From contig NZ_BMSY01000002.1 of assembly GCF_014649395.1 (NCBI RefSeq), forward strand, positions 310,001 to 374,000: a DNA stretch of 64,000 nucleotides, in the 5' to 3' direction. The notes below the pieces were generated by a model. The model saw only the letters and a list, made by a program, of their open reading frames with translations, was not told the DNA's origin and did not search any database. The position numbers were made by a program, and so were the translations under genes. Source of the DNA: Streptomyces aureoverticillatus (GTDB lineage: Bacteria > Actinomycetota > Actinomycetes > Streptomycetales > Streptomycetaceae). Numbering within the stretch: the stretch's first letter is position 1; every line of letters starts with the position of its first letter. Shown here one piece after another: positions 29,296-38,800 of this stretch.

Positions 29296-29338
29296 GTGCG
29301 GGGGCGGAACCCTGGACGACGGGGTTCCGCCCCCGCAC
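29296..29338. terminator. 17-bp perfect hairpin between convergent genes
   Basis: GTGCGGGGGCGGAACCC (29296-29312) pairs perfectly with GGGTTCCGCCCCCGCAC (29322-29338) around a 9-nt loop, 28 bp after the upstream stop. Confidence 0.85.
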
Positions 29339-29339
29339 G

Positions 29340-29408
29340 CGTGCCACGTACGAGGCGGGGATCGTGCCACGTACGAGGCGGGGAGCGTGCCACGTACGAA
29401 GCGTGAAG
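29340..29408. repeat. Three tandem 23-bp repeats
   Basis: Units at 29340-29362, 29363-29385 and 29386-29408 share CGTGCCACGTACGAGGCGGG. The third diverges at its end. They are head-to-tail with no spacer, right after the hairpin and just before the stop of the serine hydrolase gene. Each holds the palindromic core CCACGTACG. Confidence 0.85.
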
Positions 29409-29424
29409 TGGCCCGCGCGTCGGG

Positions 29425-30765
29425 CTACTTGCGGCAGAACTCCGCTTCCGTGATCGGGCCCTGGCCGCCCGCCGCCCAGTCGCCGTTGAAGTTGAAGGCG
29501 AGCGCGTGGCGGCCGTCCGTCGTGGCCACCGCCATCGACTGGGAGCCGTGGATGCCGCCGCGGTGACCCCAGACCACCGTGCCGCAGCTGAGCTCCAGCC
29601 GCATCAGGCCGAGGCCGTAGCGGCCGCCGCCCGCCTCCGCGCCCCCGGCCGCGACGGTCCGCTTCATCTCGGCGAGCTGCTTCTCCGGCAGCAGCCGGCC
29701 GCGCAGCAGGGCCGAGTAGAAGCGGTTGAGGTCCGCCGCGTCGGAGATCATCTCGCCCGAGGCGCCCGCGGCCGACGGGTTCAGCTCCGTCACGTCGTAC
29801 GTGTGGCCGTCCGGCTTCTCCGCCAGCTTCGAGTAGGCGCGCGAGCTCGGCCGGGGGACGGTGGTGTCGGTGCCGGGTACGGAGGTGGAGTGCAGGCCGA
29901 GCGGCTCGATGACGCGCCGCCGCACCTCGTCGCCGTACGGATGGCCGGTGGCCTTCTCGATGATCAGGCCGGCGAGCAGGTAGCCGGTGTTGGAGTAGCG
30001 CCAGCCCTTGCCGGGCGGGAAGTACGGCTTGTGCCGCATGGCCACCGCCACCAGTTCGCGCGGGGTCCAGGTGCGGTAACGGTGCTCGAAGAACCCCGTC
30101 GCGGAGAGCGCGCGGACGAAGTCCGGGTCGCCGGCGTAGTCGTGGATCCCGCTGGTGTGGTTGAGCAGCTGCCGCAGCGTGATCCGGTCGCCGTCGTGGC
30201 CGTTGCCCTCGACCATGCCGGGCAGCCACTTCCCGACCTTGTCGTCCAGGTCGAGGTTGCCCTCCGCCTCCAGCTGCAGCAGCACCGTCGCCACGAAGGT
30301 CTTGGTGATGCTGGCGGCACGGAAGCGGTCGTGGGGGCCGCGCGGGGTCTGCTTCCGCAGATCGCCGACGCCCGAGGCGGCGCTCCAGGGGCCCCGCCTG
30401 TCCCAGGCGTGCGCGGTGACCCCGGGGACGCCGCCGCGGACGGCGGCGTCCATGGCGGCGCGGGTGCGCTCGTGCCCGCGGTCGGGGGCGGGGGCGGCGT
30501 GGGCGGCGTATGCAGGTGCGCCAGGCGCGGCGGGCGCGGGTGGGGGCGCGGCGACCGCCGGGGCGACCAGGGCCCCCGCCGTCGCGGCCACCACGACGGC
30601 AGCACCCCCCAATGACCTCCGCACCGGCCCCCGCTGTCCCCTGCGCGACTTCATCGGCTCCGTCGGCCCCGTCGGCTCCGCCAGCCCCGTCGGCTCCGTC
30701 GGCTCCGCCAGCCCCGTCGGCTCCGTCGGCTCCGCCAGCCCCGTCGGCTTCGGCTCTTCGCTCAT
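29425..30765 (-). CDS. Secreted serine hydrolase, class C beta-lactamase/DD-carboxypeptidase family
   Basis: A 446-residue penicillin-binding-like hydrolase. Catalytic motifs are SITK (SxxK), the YSN triad motif in WRYSNTGYLLAG, and HRGG in place of KTG. It is probably exported to act on cell-wall peptides or small esters. The N-terminus is odd: the ATG at 30765 has a strong AGGAGG upstream, but the signal peptide only begins at MKSRRGQRGPVRRS, residue 38. The first 37 residues are a tandem repeat of EPTGLAEPT. An alternative start at 30654 would place the signal peptide first, with only a weak GGAG nearby. The mature domain begins near residue 100. Confidence 0.88.
   Translation of the reverse strand: MSEEPKPTGLAEPTEPTGLAEPTEPTGLAEPTGPTEPMKSRRGQRGPVRRSLGGAAVVVAATAGALVAPAVAAPPPAPAAPGAPAYAAHAAPAPDRGHERTRAAMDAAVRGGVPGVTAHAWDRRGPWSAASGVGDLRKQTPRGPHDRFRAASITKTFVATVLLQLEAEGNLDLDDKVGKWLPGMVEGNGHDGDRITLRQLLNHTSGIHDYAGDPDFVRALSATGFFEHRYRTWTPRELVAVAMRHKPYFPPGKGWRYSNTGYLLAGLIIEKATGHPYGDEVRRRVIEPLGLHSTSVPGTDTTVPRPSSRAYSKLAEKPDGHTYDVTELNPSAAGASGEMISDAADLNRFYSALLRGRLLPEKQLAEMKRTVAAGGAEAGGGRYGLGLMRLELSCGTVVWGHRGGIHGSQSMAVATTDGRHALAFNFNGDWAAGGQGPITEAEFCRK
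30655..30750. repeat. 27-bp coding repeat at the hydrolase N-terminus
   Basis: Tandem copies of a 27-bp unit built from CCGTCGGCTCCG words encode about three to four turns of the nonapeptide AEPTEPTGL. In-frame gain or loss of units would change the length of the tail ahead of the signal peptide. Confidence 0.75.
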
Positions 30766-30851
30766 GGCGCCCTTCCTCCTGTGTCGGCTGCCATGGCGAA
30801 CGACGCCGGGCCCGGAAGGTCCCGGAGGAGGGTGCCGAAATTAGACCACTT

Positions 30852-32657
30852 TCAGCCCTTTCGCAGAATAAGTTCCGTATTGCGGTCCTCGGGGTCGCCG
30901 CCCAGCGTGGGCTTGGCGCCCGGGGCGTTGAAGGCCAGCTCGCGGTACAGGGCGGCGAGGCCGGTCTGGGAGAGATCGGCGAAGTCCGTACGGTGCGGGG
31001 CGGCGGACTCGATGAGGGTGGTGAACAGGGAGAGCGTCCCGTCGTGGTTGTCGACCAGCTCGATCACCCGGGCGAGCTGCGGGAAGTCGATGTGCGAGGC
31101 GGTGGACACCTCCCAGAAGGAGCCGTGTTCCGTGCGGTGCGGCGTGATGGCGTTCTTGTGGCTGTGGCCGTTCACCCAGGCGAGCACGGAGCGGTGCCGG
31201 CCGAGGAGTGCCGCGACCTCGTCCCCGCCGTGCCGGGACTCGCGCGGATGGTTGGGGTCGGTGCGCAGATTCCGCATGGACTTGCTGGTGTGGTGGCTGA
31301 AGACGATGACGTACGAGGCGTCGCCGCTCTTCTCCACCTCCGTCAGCTGCCGCTCCAGCCAGCGCAGTTGGGCCGTGCCGAGCGAACCCTCGTAGTGGCC
31401 GCCCGGGTCGGTGGTGTCCAGGCTGATGCCGAGGACGTCGTCGGTGATGCGGAAGGAGTAGTACTGCGTGCGGTTGGCCAGGTTCTCCTGGGTGTAGCCG
31501 TGGCCGACCGGGCCGCGGCCGGCGTGCGCCGGGTCGAGGTGGGCCTTGACGTACTCGGCGGGGGTGAAGGGGGCACGGGCCTCGTCCGGCGTGACCGAAC
31601 GCATGCGCCGGGCCTCGGACTTCAGCAGTTCCTTGAAGACGGCGCCCTTCGGGTCGCCGCCCTTCTTGACGTTCTTCCACAGGGCCGCGCCACGCGCCTC
31701 GTCGAGGGACATCAGCTTTCTGCCGCCGACGGCGAACTCGGTGAAGTACGAGTCCCCGGGGGCGTAGCAGCCGCCGGGAAGGCCGTCGTGGTTGCCGACC
31801 GTGGAGTACCACGGCAGGTTCAGGCCCGGGCTGTTGACCTCGCGGATCGCCGCGTCCAGGAAGCCGTGCAGGTGCGGGAAGCCGGCGCTCTTGTCGGCGT
31901 CGCGCAGGGCGGCGTCCGGCTGCCAGTAGAGCTTCAGACCGCTGTCCTGTACGCCCTCGTAGCGGCGCGGGTCGCCGGAGTTGGGGGTGACGCGGCCGCC
32001 GCTCATCACCTTCAGGAACCAGTCCAGCTCGTTGCGCGAGTTGTTGTCCGTGTTGTCGCCCGTCGTCATGACGAAGTGCAGCGGGGCGCCGGTGGCGGGC
32101 GCCCCGCGCAACCCGTTGACCTGTTCCACCAGCGAGACGGCGCCCGGCACGGACAGGGCCTCCTGCGGCCGCCAGGCGCTGGCCGTCTGGGCGCGCACGT
32201 ACTCGTAGCGGAGCGGGTGCTGTACGTCGACCAGGTGCAGGTCGGTGAACTGGACGAACGCGGCGAGCGGGGTGCGGCGGGACTCGCGGCCGGGCTTGGC
32301 CGCGGCCAGGTCCGCGCGGACGACGCGGTCCCAGGCCGGGCCGTCGCCGAGGCGGCGGTAGCCGGAGGTGCCGCGAGGGCCATGAGGTGCCGAGACCGTG
32401 GCGAGGGTGGTGCCCGAGCGGTACGGGGCCAGTGGGGCGGAGGGGGCCCTGCGGGACATCGGCACCGGGGCGGCCGCCGCGGGGGCGGCCTTGCCGGAGC
32501 CCGCTCCCGGACCCAGGGCGTATCCGACGCCCGCGGACAGGGAGACGGCGCCGGTCGCCGCGAGGAACGCGCGGCGGTTCACCGTGGCGACGGCGGACGT
32601 GGTGGCGGAGGCGGTGGCAGTGGCCGCCGTGGTGGCGACAGAGCGTATGCGCGACAT
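30852..32657 (-). CDS. Tat-exported metallophosphoesterase (TIGR03767-like)
   Basis: A 601-residue calcineurin-like phosphoesterase. A long N-terminal region carries a twin-arginine signal, NRRAFLAATGAVSLSAG, about 28 residues in. Metal-site motifs follow in order: FTDLHLVD (D.H), TTGDNTDN (GD), VGNHDGLP (GNHD), VFSHHTSK and VNGHSHKN (GHxH). The full set suggests an active two-metal enzyme outside the cell, perhaps releasing phosphate from nucleotides or other esters. The ATG at 32657 follows GGGGAG. It lies upstream of the serine hydrolase gene on the same strand, 86 bp apart, and could share its transcript, though no coupling is seen. Confidence 0.92.
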   Translation of the reverse strand: MSRIRSVATTAATATASATTSAVATVNRRAFLAATGAVSLSAGVGYALGPGAGSGKAAPAAAAPVPMSRRAPSAPLAPYRSGTTLATVSAPHGPRGTSGYRRLGDGPAWDRVVRADLAAAKPGRESRRTPLAAFVQFTDLHLVDVQHPLRYEYVRAQTASAWRPQEALSVPGAVSLVEQVNGLRGAPATGAPLHFVMTTGDNTDNNSRNELDWFLKVMSGGRVTPNSGDPRRYEGVQDSGLKLYWQPDAALRDADKSAGFPHLHGFLDAAIREVNSPGLNLPWYSTVGNHDGLPGGCYAPGDSYFTEFAVGGRKLMSLDEARGAALWKNVKKGGDPKGAVFKELLKSEARRMRSVTPDEARAPFTPAEYVKAHLDPAHAGRGPVGHGYTQENLANRTQYYSFRITDDVLGISLDTTDPGGHYEGSLGTAQLRWLERQLTEVEKSGDASYVIVFSHHTSKSMRNLRTDPNHPRESRHGGDEVAALLGRHRSVLAWVNGHSHKNAITPHRTEHGSFWEVSTASHIDFPQLARVIELVDNHDGTLSLFTTLIESAAPHRTDFADLSQTGLAALYRELAFNAPGAKPTLGGDPEDRNTELILRKG

Positions 32658-33040
32658 GGCGCGTCTCCCCGAGTGCGAACGCGTCGGCAGTGGTCGCGGG
32701 AGGCCCGGGCAGTGGTTCGCCGGCGGACTTCCCGCTCGTACTGGATCGTTGGCAGCGGGGGTGGCCTGCGCGTTAACGTCGCCACAACGGGCAGCGCCGA
32801 TCACCGTAAGTGGATCTGGGGCTGCCCTGCGTGTGCACGGGGTGCTCGTTGGGGGGTGGGTCGGCGGTCACGCCGTGTTCATCTGCGGGGGTAGTCGGCC
32901 CTGCCGAGGGCTCCCCCATCCCGCCCCTTCCCGTAACTGGGGGCTCCGCCCCCAGACCCCCGTATCGGCCTGAACGGCCTCGTCCTCAAACGCCGGACGG
33001 GCTGAAACCCGGCCACGAAGCGGGGGTGCGGACCAGAGGG
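32658..33040. other. Intergenic region with one half of the dispersed repeat
   Basis: No gene is seen in these 383 bp. The first 240 bp are the promoter region of the phosphoesterase gene; the remainder is repeat copy 4 (32902-33012) after the Nudix gene. Confidence 0.55.
32902..33012. repeat. Dispersed palindromic repeat, copy 4 (left arm only)
   Basis: It contains CCCGCCCCTTCCCGTAACTG, GGGGGCTCCGCCCCCAGACC, CGGCCTGAACGGCCTCGTCC and CTCAAACGCCGGACGGGCTG, the same left-arm words as copies 5 and 7. The mirrored right arm is absent. Confidence 0.8.
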
Positions 33041-33487
33041 CTACGGCAAGTGGCCGTGGGCCGGGCGGGCGCGCCAGAGGGACAGGCCGACGTCGACCAG
33101 GCTCACGCGGTCCAGCGCGGCGACGTCGTCCAGGGGATGCCACGCCGCCCGGTCCGTCGACCCCGACGTCTCGTGCCGCAGAGAACCCCCGGTCACCCGC
33201 CCCTCGTACACGATCCGCACGCCGTGGAAGTCCGCCACGGCCCCGAGCCGCCGCGGATAGCGGCGCCGCAGCGAGTCCACACCGAGCAGCGCGACCGGCT
33301 CCACGACGTACCCGGTCTCCTCGTCGGCCTCCCGGATCACCGTGTCGTACGGATCCTCCCCGTGGTCCATGCCGCCCCCGGGCAACGTCCACCGTTTGCT
33401 CCCGTCACCCGCCACCCACCGGGCGAGCAGCACGGACCCGTCGCGTACGCATACGGCGTAGGCCGCCACCCGGAGTTCCTTGTGCAC
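33041..33487 (-). CDS. Nudix hydrolase
   Basis: A 148-residue protein with a complete Nudix box, G-x5-E-x7-READEETGY, at about residues 38-60 (starting GGMDHGE). The box binds magnesium and cleaves nucleoside-diphosphate-linked compounds. The GTG at 33487 starts the conserved strand ELRVAAYAVCVRDG; no strong ribosome site is visible. It follows the PPOX-like gene by 41 bp on the same strand, so co-transcription is likely. The substrate cannot be inferred. Confidence 0.92.
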   Translation of the reverse strand: MHKELRVAAYAVCVRDGSVLLARWVAGDGSKRWTLPGGGMDHGEDPYDTVIREADEETGYVVEPVALLGVDSLRRRYPRRLGAVADFHGVRIVYEGRVTGGSLRHETSGSTDRAAWHPLDDVAALDRVSLVDVGLSLWRARPAHGHLP

Positions 33488-33528
33488 GGGCCGACGTTAG
33501 ACCCCGTACACGAGATAGGCACGTCCCG

Positions 33529-34434
33529 TTACCGGAGCGGTGGGTTGGCGGGTGAGTAGGTGGGGGCGGACCACGTCCAGGGGGAGACGTCCGCGGTCTC
33601 GTGGGTTTCGGTGAGGGTGAGGCGGACCGTGCGGGTGCCGTCGGGGGCGTAGACGGTGTGGGCCGTGCCCGTGAGGTGGAGTGCGGTGCCCGTCGTCCAG
33701 TCGAGGAAGAGCAGGCCCGCGCGGGGGTCGCGGGTGAGGTTGCCGAGGCTCAGGAACATCGCGTTGCCGGGGTAGTCGGTCCACTCGAGGTCGCGGGGTG
33801 AGACGACGCGTACGAAGCCGGGGTTGCCGCCGCGGTGGCTGGCGTCGGCGCCGCCCGCGCGGACGGTGGCCAGGAAGAAGGTGTCCGCCGCGGCGACGAA
33901 GTCCCGTTGGGCGGGGGTGAGGTCGGTGCCGCGGGTGGTGCGGGGGTCGCGGGTGGGCCGGGGGCCGGGCGCCGGGGGCCGGGCGCCCAGGAGCCGGCGC
34001 TGCTGGAGGTACTTGGGGCAGTTGGAGAAGACCTGGTCCGCCTCGACGGCCAGGCCGCGCAGGGTCGGGCGGGACCGGCCGTTCAGGCGCATCCGGCGCC
34101 GCGTGCGCGGGTCCAGGGCGATGGTGCCGACGGGGGTGCCGGGCACCATCAGGGCGGCGGCGAGCGGGTCCCCTTCCGGGAGACCGCCCGCCACCGAGAT
34201 CCGGCGCGGCCCCGTGGCCCGTACGAAACCGGGCTCGCCGGTGAGCAGCGACGCCCACACCCGCCCATCCGCCGGGTCCGCCGCGCCGATCACCAGCATC
34301 GGCTGGAGTTCCAGGAACGCGGCGGCGACCGGCCGGATGCCCTGCCCGATGGACCGGCCGACGTGATCGGCGAGTTCGCGTACGCCGACGCGGTCCTGCA
34401 CGGCGCGCGATCCCGGGTGGTAGGGGCTGTCCAT
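33529..34434 (-). CDS. Pyridoxamine 5'-phosphate oxidase-family FMN-binding protein
   Basis: A 301-residue protein with two related beta-barrel halves. The second half shows the flavin-binding PPOX pattern: FFLATVRAGGADASHRGGNPGFVRVV, then DYPGNAMFLSLGNLTRDPRAGLLFLDW. The first half carries GRVWASLLTGEPGFVRA. This two-domain form is known from actinobacterial flavin/F420-type stress proteins, but the reaction is unknown. It starts 14 bp after the VOC gene stop, so the two form an operon, with the Nudix gene probably included. Confidence 0.86.
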   Translation of the reverse strand: MDSPYHPGSRAVQDRVGVRELADHVGRSIGQGIRPVAAAFLELQPMLVIGAADPADGRVWASLLTGEPGFVRATGPRRISVAGGLPEGDPLAAALMVPGTPVGTIALDPRTRRRMRLNGRSRPTLRGLAVEADQVFSNCPKYLQQRRLLGARPPAPGPRPTRDPRTTRGTDLTPAQRDFVAAADTFFLATVRAGGADASHRGGNPGFVRVVSPRDLEWTDYPGNAMFLSLGNLTRDPRAGLLFLDWTTGTALHLTGTAHTVYAPDGTRTVRLTLTETHETADVSPWTWSAPTYSPANPPLR

Positions 34435-34448
34435 GCGGTGCCGCCCTT

Positions 34449-34910
34449 CTAGAAGAAGCCGCAGGTCGGTGCCGCCGCGACGGGGGCGGTCGCGGACTCG
34501 GCGCCGGCGGGGGCGCAGATCTCCAGGCGGGTGCCGTCGGGGTCGTGGAAGAAGATCCCGCCGGACGCGGCGCCCTCGCCGTGCGGCACGACGCCGTCGT
34601 AGGCGAACTCCACTCCGTACGCCCGCAGTTCTCGCTCGTACGCCCTGACCTGGTCGATCGTGTCGACCTCGAAGGCGAGGTGGTGCAGGCCCGCGTGCCC
34701 GCGTTCGTACGGGGCGTCCGCCTGCTGCCAGAGCGTGAGCGTGAGGGCGCCCGCGTGGCCGAGGAAGGCGAAGCGGCGGCCCTCCTCCTTGCCCTCGCCG
34801 ATCACGTCGAAGCCGATGACGTCCCGGTAGAAGGCGAGGGAGCGGTCGAGGTCGGTGACGTTCAGGCCTATGTGGCCCGTTCGCGGGGCGCCGAGAGTGC
34901 TCGGAGGCAT
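34449..34910 (-). CDS. VOC/glyoxalase-family metalloenzyme
   Basis: A 153-residue single VOC (vicinal oxygen chelate) domain. It begins TGHIGLNVTDLDRSLAFYRDV with the metal His13, has LHHLAFEVD with a central His at 76 or 77, and ends with the metal Glu130 in DPDGTRLEICAP. Members include glyoxalases, dioxygenases and resistance proteins for fosfomycin or bleomycin. It is the first gene of a likely VOC-PPOX-Nudix operon, divergent from the CGNR regulator gene across a gap full of GGTTAG motifs. Confidence 0.9.
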   Translation of the reverse strand: MPPSTLGAPRTGHIGLNVTDLDRSLAFYRDVIGFDVIGEGKEEGRRFAFLGHAGALTLTLWQQADAPYERGHAGLHHLAFEVDTIDQVRAYERELRAYGVEFAYDGVVPHGEGAASGGIFFHDPDGTRLEICAPAGAESATAPVAAAPTCGFF

Positions 34911-34951
34911 CGTGTCGCCTTTCGGGACAAGGGTGGCCCGCCCGACGCGGG

Positions 34952-35023
34952 CTAACCGTCTAATTTGAGGTTAGAGGTTAGAGGGCGCGACCGTCAACCG
35001 GTCACGTACCCTTTAGTGGTTAG
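34952..35023. promoter_or_regulatory. Divergent promoter region with four GGTTAG/CTAACC elements
   Basis: CTAACC at 34952-34957 and GGTTAG at 34969-34974, 34976-34981 and 35018-35023 lie in the 130-bp gap between the VOC and CGNR genes. The first two form an inverted repeat around an AT-rich TCTAATTTGA. This patch is much more AT-rich than its surroundings. It is a good candidate operator, most simply for the adjacent CGNR protein. Confidence 0.6.
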
Positions 35024-35040
35024 CGCCGAAGGGAGTCCCC

Positions 35041-35622
35041 ATGCCCGCCGCCATCCCGCCCGACCCGCGCCCCCTCACCGGTGAGCCCCTCTCCCTGGAT
35101 CTGCTCAACACCCGCTGGATGCAGGACGGCGCCCGCGAAGACCTGCTCGGCGGGACCGGCGGGCTCAGCGACAGGGACGGGCTCACCGTCTGGCTGGCGG
35201 CGAACCGGCTCGACGGGCGGTTCGCCGCCGACGGGCGGACCCTGGAGCATCTGCTGCGCGCCCGCGACGCCCTCGCCGGCCTGGTCGACCTGCCGGGCAG
35301 GCCGGGCGGCGACCCCGCCGCCGTCGCCCGCGTCGACGCCGTCCTCGCGCACGGCCGCATCCGGGCGACCCTGACACCGGCCGGGCCCGGCGAGGAGCCC
35401 GAGTTCGAGGACCCGTCCTGGGGGCCCGCCTGGCTCGCGGCGCGCGACTATCTGGAGCTGCTGACCCGGGCGCCCGACCGCATCCGCGGCTGCGCCCACG
35501 AGGCCTGTGTCCTGCACTTCTTCGACACCTCGCGGAACGGCACCCGGCGCTGGTGCTCGATGGCCGTGTGCGGCAACCGGGCGAAGGCGTCCCGGCACTA
35601 CGCCCGCTCGCGGGAAAGCTAA
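35041..35622 (+). CDS. CGNR zinc-finger (ABATE domain) transcriptional regulator
   Basis: A 193-residue protein. An N-terminal ABATE-type helical domain with LSLDLLNTRWM, probably for ligand binding, precedes a C-terminal CGNR zinc finger. That finger has two Cys pairs (C-x4-C in CAHEACVLHFFD and CSMAVCGNRAKASRHYAR), the latter ending in the family's CGNR signature. Members are presumed DNA-binding stress regulators. The ATG at 35041 follows AGGGAG by a few bases. Its divergent placement next to the VOC operon and the shared GGTTAG sites suggest it controls that operon and itself. Confidence 0.9.
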   Translation: MPAAIPPDPRPLTGEPLSLDLLNTRWMQDGAREDLLGGTGGLSDRDGLTVWLAANRLDGRFAADGRTLEHLLRARDALAGLVDLPGRPGGDPAAVARVDAVLAHGRIRATLTPAGPGEEPEFEDPSWGPAWLAARDYLELLTRAPDRIRGCAHEACVLHFFDTSRNGTRRWCSMAVCGNRAKASRHYARSRES

Positions 35623-35670
35623 GCGCTCCGCCGGAAGTTCGGTATGTCGTCTGCGGGTGCTTCGTGGCTG

Positions 35671-35705
35671 GTCGCGCAGTTCCCCGCGCCCCTTCGGGGC
35701 ACGAC
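35671..35705. repeat. Common streptomycete GTCGCGCAGTTCCCCGCGCC hairpin element
   Basis: GTCGCGCAGTTCCCCGCGCC followed by the hairpin GCCCC-TTC-GGGGC. I recognise this short motif as frequent between genes in many Streptomyces genomes; it is distinct from the larger palindromic family. It lies in the gap before the S8 peptidase. Confidence 0.65.
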
Positions 35706-35895
35706 CACCAAGTACCGTTAAATGCCGCCTTGTTCCCGATGGCGTATGGCGGAAGTACGCCACCGGCGCATCCCGTCCCGGGCAACTCTCCCCAAACAGG
35801 CACCCCTTACGTAAAGCTGAGCGGTCATCCGGCCCCGTATTCCGGACCCTCGCCATATCGGCTCGACCAGCCGATCTTTACGTACAGGGATGCTG

Positions 35896-38800
35896 ATGAC
35901 CCTCGATCCACGACGTGCGCCGATATCCGGTGCGAGACCCGACGACCGTGCCCGGCGCCCGCTCGGCGCCCGGCGCGCCGCCCGCCTCGCCACCGCGATA
36001 GGCGTGGCCGCCGCCCTCAGCGCGGCGGCCCCGCTCCCGCTGGCCTTCGCCGCCGACACCCCCTCCCCCGTCCCGTCCGCCGACGCCCCCAAGGCCCCCA
36101 AAGACACAGCCGCCAAGCTCGGCCCCGCGGACGCCGAACTGCTCGCCGACGCCAAGGCGGACGGCGACAAGACCGTCACGATGATGGTCGCCACCGCGCC
36201 CGGCGCGACCGAGCAGGTCGCCGAGGAGCTGGACGCCGTCAAGGGCGGCTCCGTGGGCCGCACCTACGACAAGCTCGGCTACGTCCGCGCCGCGGTCCCG
36301 ACCGCCCGCGCCGACGCCGCCATCAAGGCCGCCTCGAAGCTCCCCTCCGTGCACGCCATCGACCTGCGGCACGAGATCAAGCTGGACGACCCGAGGCCGG
36401 GCGGCGCCAAGTCCGCCACGTCCGCGCAGGGCCGCGCCGCCTACCCGGCGCCGGACAAGAACACGCCCGCGAAGAACCCGTACAACCCGTCCTTCGAGAC
36501 GGGCGCCGTCGAATTCGTGAAGAAGAACCCGAAGGCGGACGGACGCGGCATCACCATCGGCGTCCTCGACTCGGGCGTCGACCTCGGCCACCCGGCGCTG
36601 CAGAAGACGACGACCGGCGAGCGCAAGATCACCGACTGGGTGACCGCCACCGACCCGATCGTGGACGCCGACGGAACCTGGCGGCGGATGACCAACCCCG
36701 TCAGCGGGCCCACGTTCACCTGGGACGGTGACACGTGGAAGGCCCCGGCGGGCTCGTACCAGGTGAACCGTTTCCGCGAGGCCGCGACCACCGGCGGCGA
36801 CGCCAAGGGCGACCTGAACCGCGACGGCGACACCACCGACTCCTGGGGCGTCCTGTACGACCCGGCCGCCGGCACCGTCCGCGTCGACCTGAACGACAAC
36901 AAGGACTTCGCCGACGACAAGGTGATGAAGCCCTACGGGGACAAGCACCAGGTCGGCTACTTCGGCAAGGACGACCCGGCCACCGACGTCGCCGAGCGCG
37001 TGCCGTTCGTCGTGGAGATCCGCAAGGACGTGCCGACCGACCCCTACGGCGGCGACTGGGTCGGCAAGAAGGCCGACTTCGTGAACATCGGCCTCATCGA
37101 GTCCGAGCACGGCACGCACGTCGCGGGCATCACGGCCGCCAACAAGCTGTTCGGCGGCAAGATGAACGGCGCTGCCCCGGGCGCCAAGCTGGTGTCCTCG
37201 CGCGCCTGCACCTGGACCGGAGGGTGCACCAACGTCGCGCTCACCGAGGGCATGATCGACCTCGTGACGAAGCGCGGCGTCGACATCGTCAACATGTCGA
37301 TCGGCGGCCTGCCCGCGCTCAACGACGGCAACAACGCCCGCGCCGAGCTGTACAAGCGCCTCATCGACACCTACGGCGTGCAGCTGGTGATCTCGGCCGG
37401 CAACTCGGGCCCCGGCGCCAACACCGTCGGCGACCCCGGCCTCGCCGACCACGTCATCTCCGTGGGCGCGGCCATCTCCAAGGAGACCTGGGCCGCCAAC
37501 TACGGCTCCGAGGTGACGAAGAAGTACGGCATGTTCCCGTTCTCCTCGCGCGGCCCGCGTGAGGACGGCGGCTTCCAGCCCCTGGTCACCGCGCCGGGCT
37601 CGGCCATCAACACCACGCAGACCTGGCTGCCGGGCGGCCCGGCGGCCGAGGCGGGCTACCAACTGCCCGCCGGTTACTCGATGCTGCAGGGCACGTCGAT
37701 GTCGTCGCCTCAGGCCGCTGGCGCGTCCGCACTGCTGCTCTCCGCCGCGAAGCAGAAGCGCCTGGAGCTGTCCCCGGCGAAGCTGCGCACCGCGCTCACC
37801 TCGACCGCGCACACCATCCCCGGCGTGCAGGCCTACGAGCAGGGCACCGGCCTGATCGACGTCGTGGACGCCTGGGACGCGATCAAGGGCGGCGCCAAGG
37901 CCCATGAGTACACGGTCAAGGCTCCTGTCGACACGGCACTTGAGCAGGAGCTCAAGAAGCCCGGCACCGGTCTGTACGACCGCGAGGGCGGCCTGAAGGC
38001 GGGCCAGAAGAAGACGTACGACGTGAAGATCACGCGTACGACGGGCCCGACGCGTCCCGTGCTGCACAAGCTCGGCTTCGCCAACAACCACGGCGGCACG
38101 TTCCGCCTCGTCGGCGACGACGACGTGTTCCTGCCGCTGAACAAGGCCGTGACCGTCAAGGTGCAGGCCAAGCCGAAGGCGGCGGGCCTGTCCAGCGCCA
38201 GGCTGACGGTGAACGACCGGCGCACCCGCGGCATCGACCACCAGATCATGACCACGGTGGTCGTCGCCAAGGACCTCGCCAAGCCGTCCTTCACCTTCGA
38301 GGCGTCCGGCTCGGTGCAGCGCAACTCCACCAAGTCGTACTTCGTGACGGTGCCGAAGGGCGCGAAGACCCTGGAGGTCGCGCTCGGCGGGCTGAAGGAC
38401 AAGAGCCAGACGCGGTTCATCTCCATCCACCCGTACGGCGTCCCGGCCGAGTCGACGTCCTCCCTCGTCTGCTACCCGAACTTCCCCAACCCGGACAACA
38501 CCTGCCGCCCCGACCTGCGTTCGTACGCGAACCCGACGCCGGGTGTCTGGGAGATCGAGGTCGAGTCGCGCCGTACGTCGCCGCTGCTCGACAACCCGTA
38601 CAAGCTGGACGTCGCCGCGCTCGGCGTGAGCTTCGACCCGGCGACGCAGAAGGTCGCGGAGGCCAAGTCCGGCCAGGCCGCGCCCGTCACCTGGAAGGCG
38701 ACGAACCACTACGCCGCCGTGGACGGCAAGCTGAAGGGCGGCACGCTGGGCTCGGCCGCCACCACGCGTCCCACCATCAAGCAGGGCGAGACGCACACCA

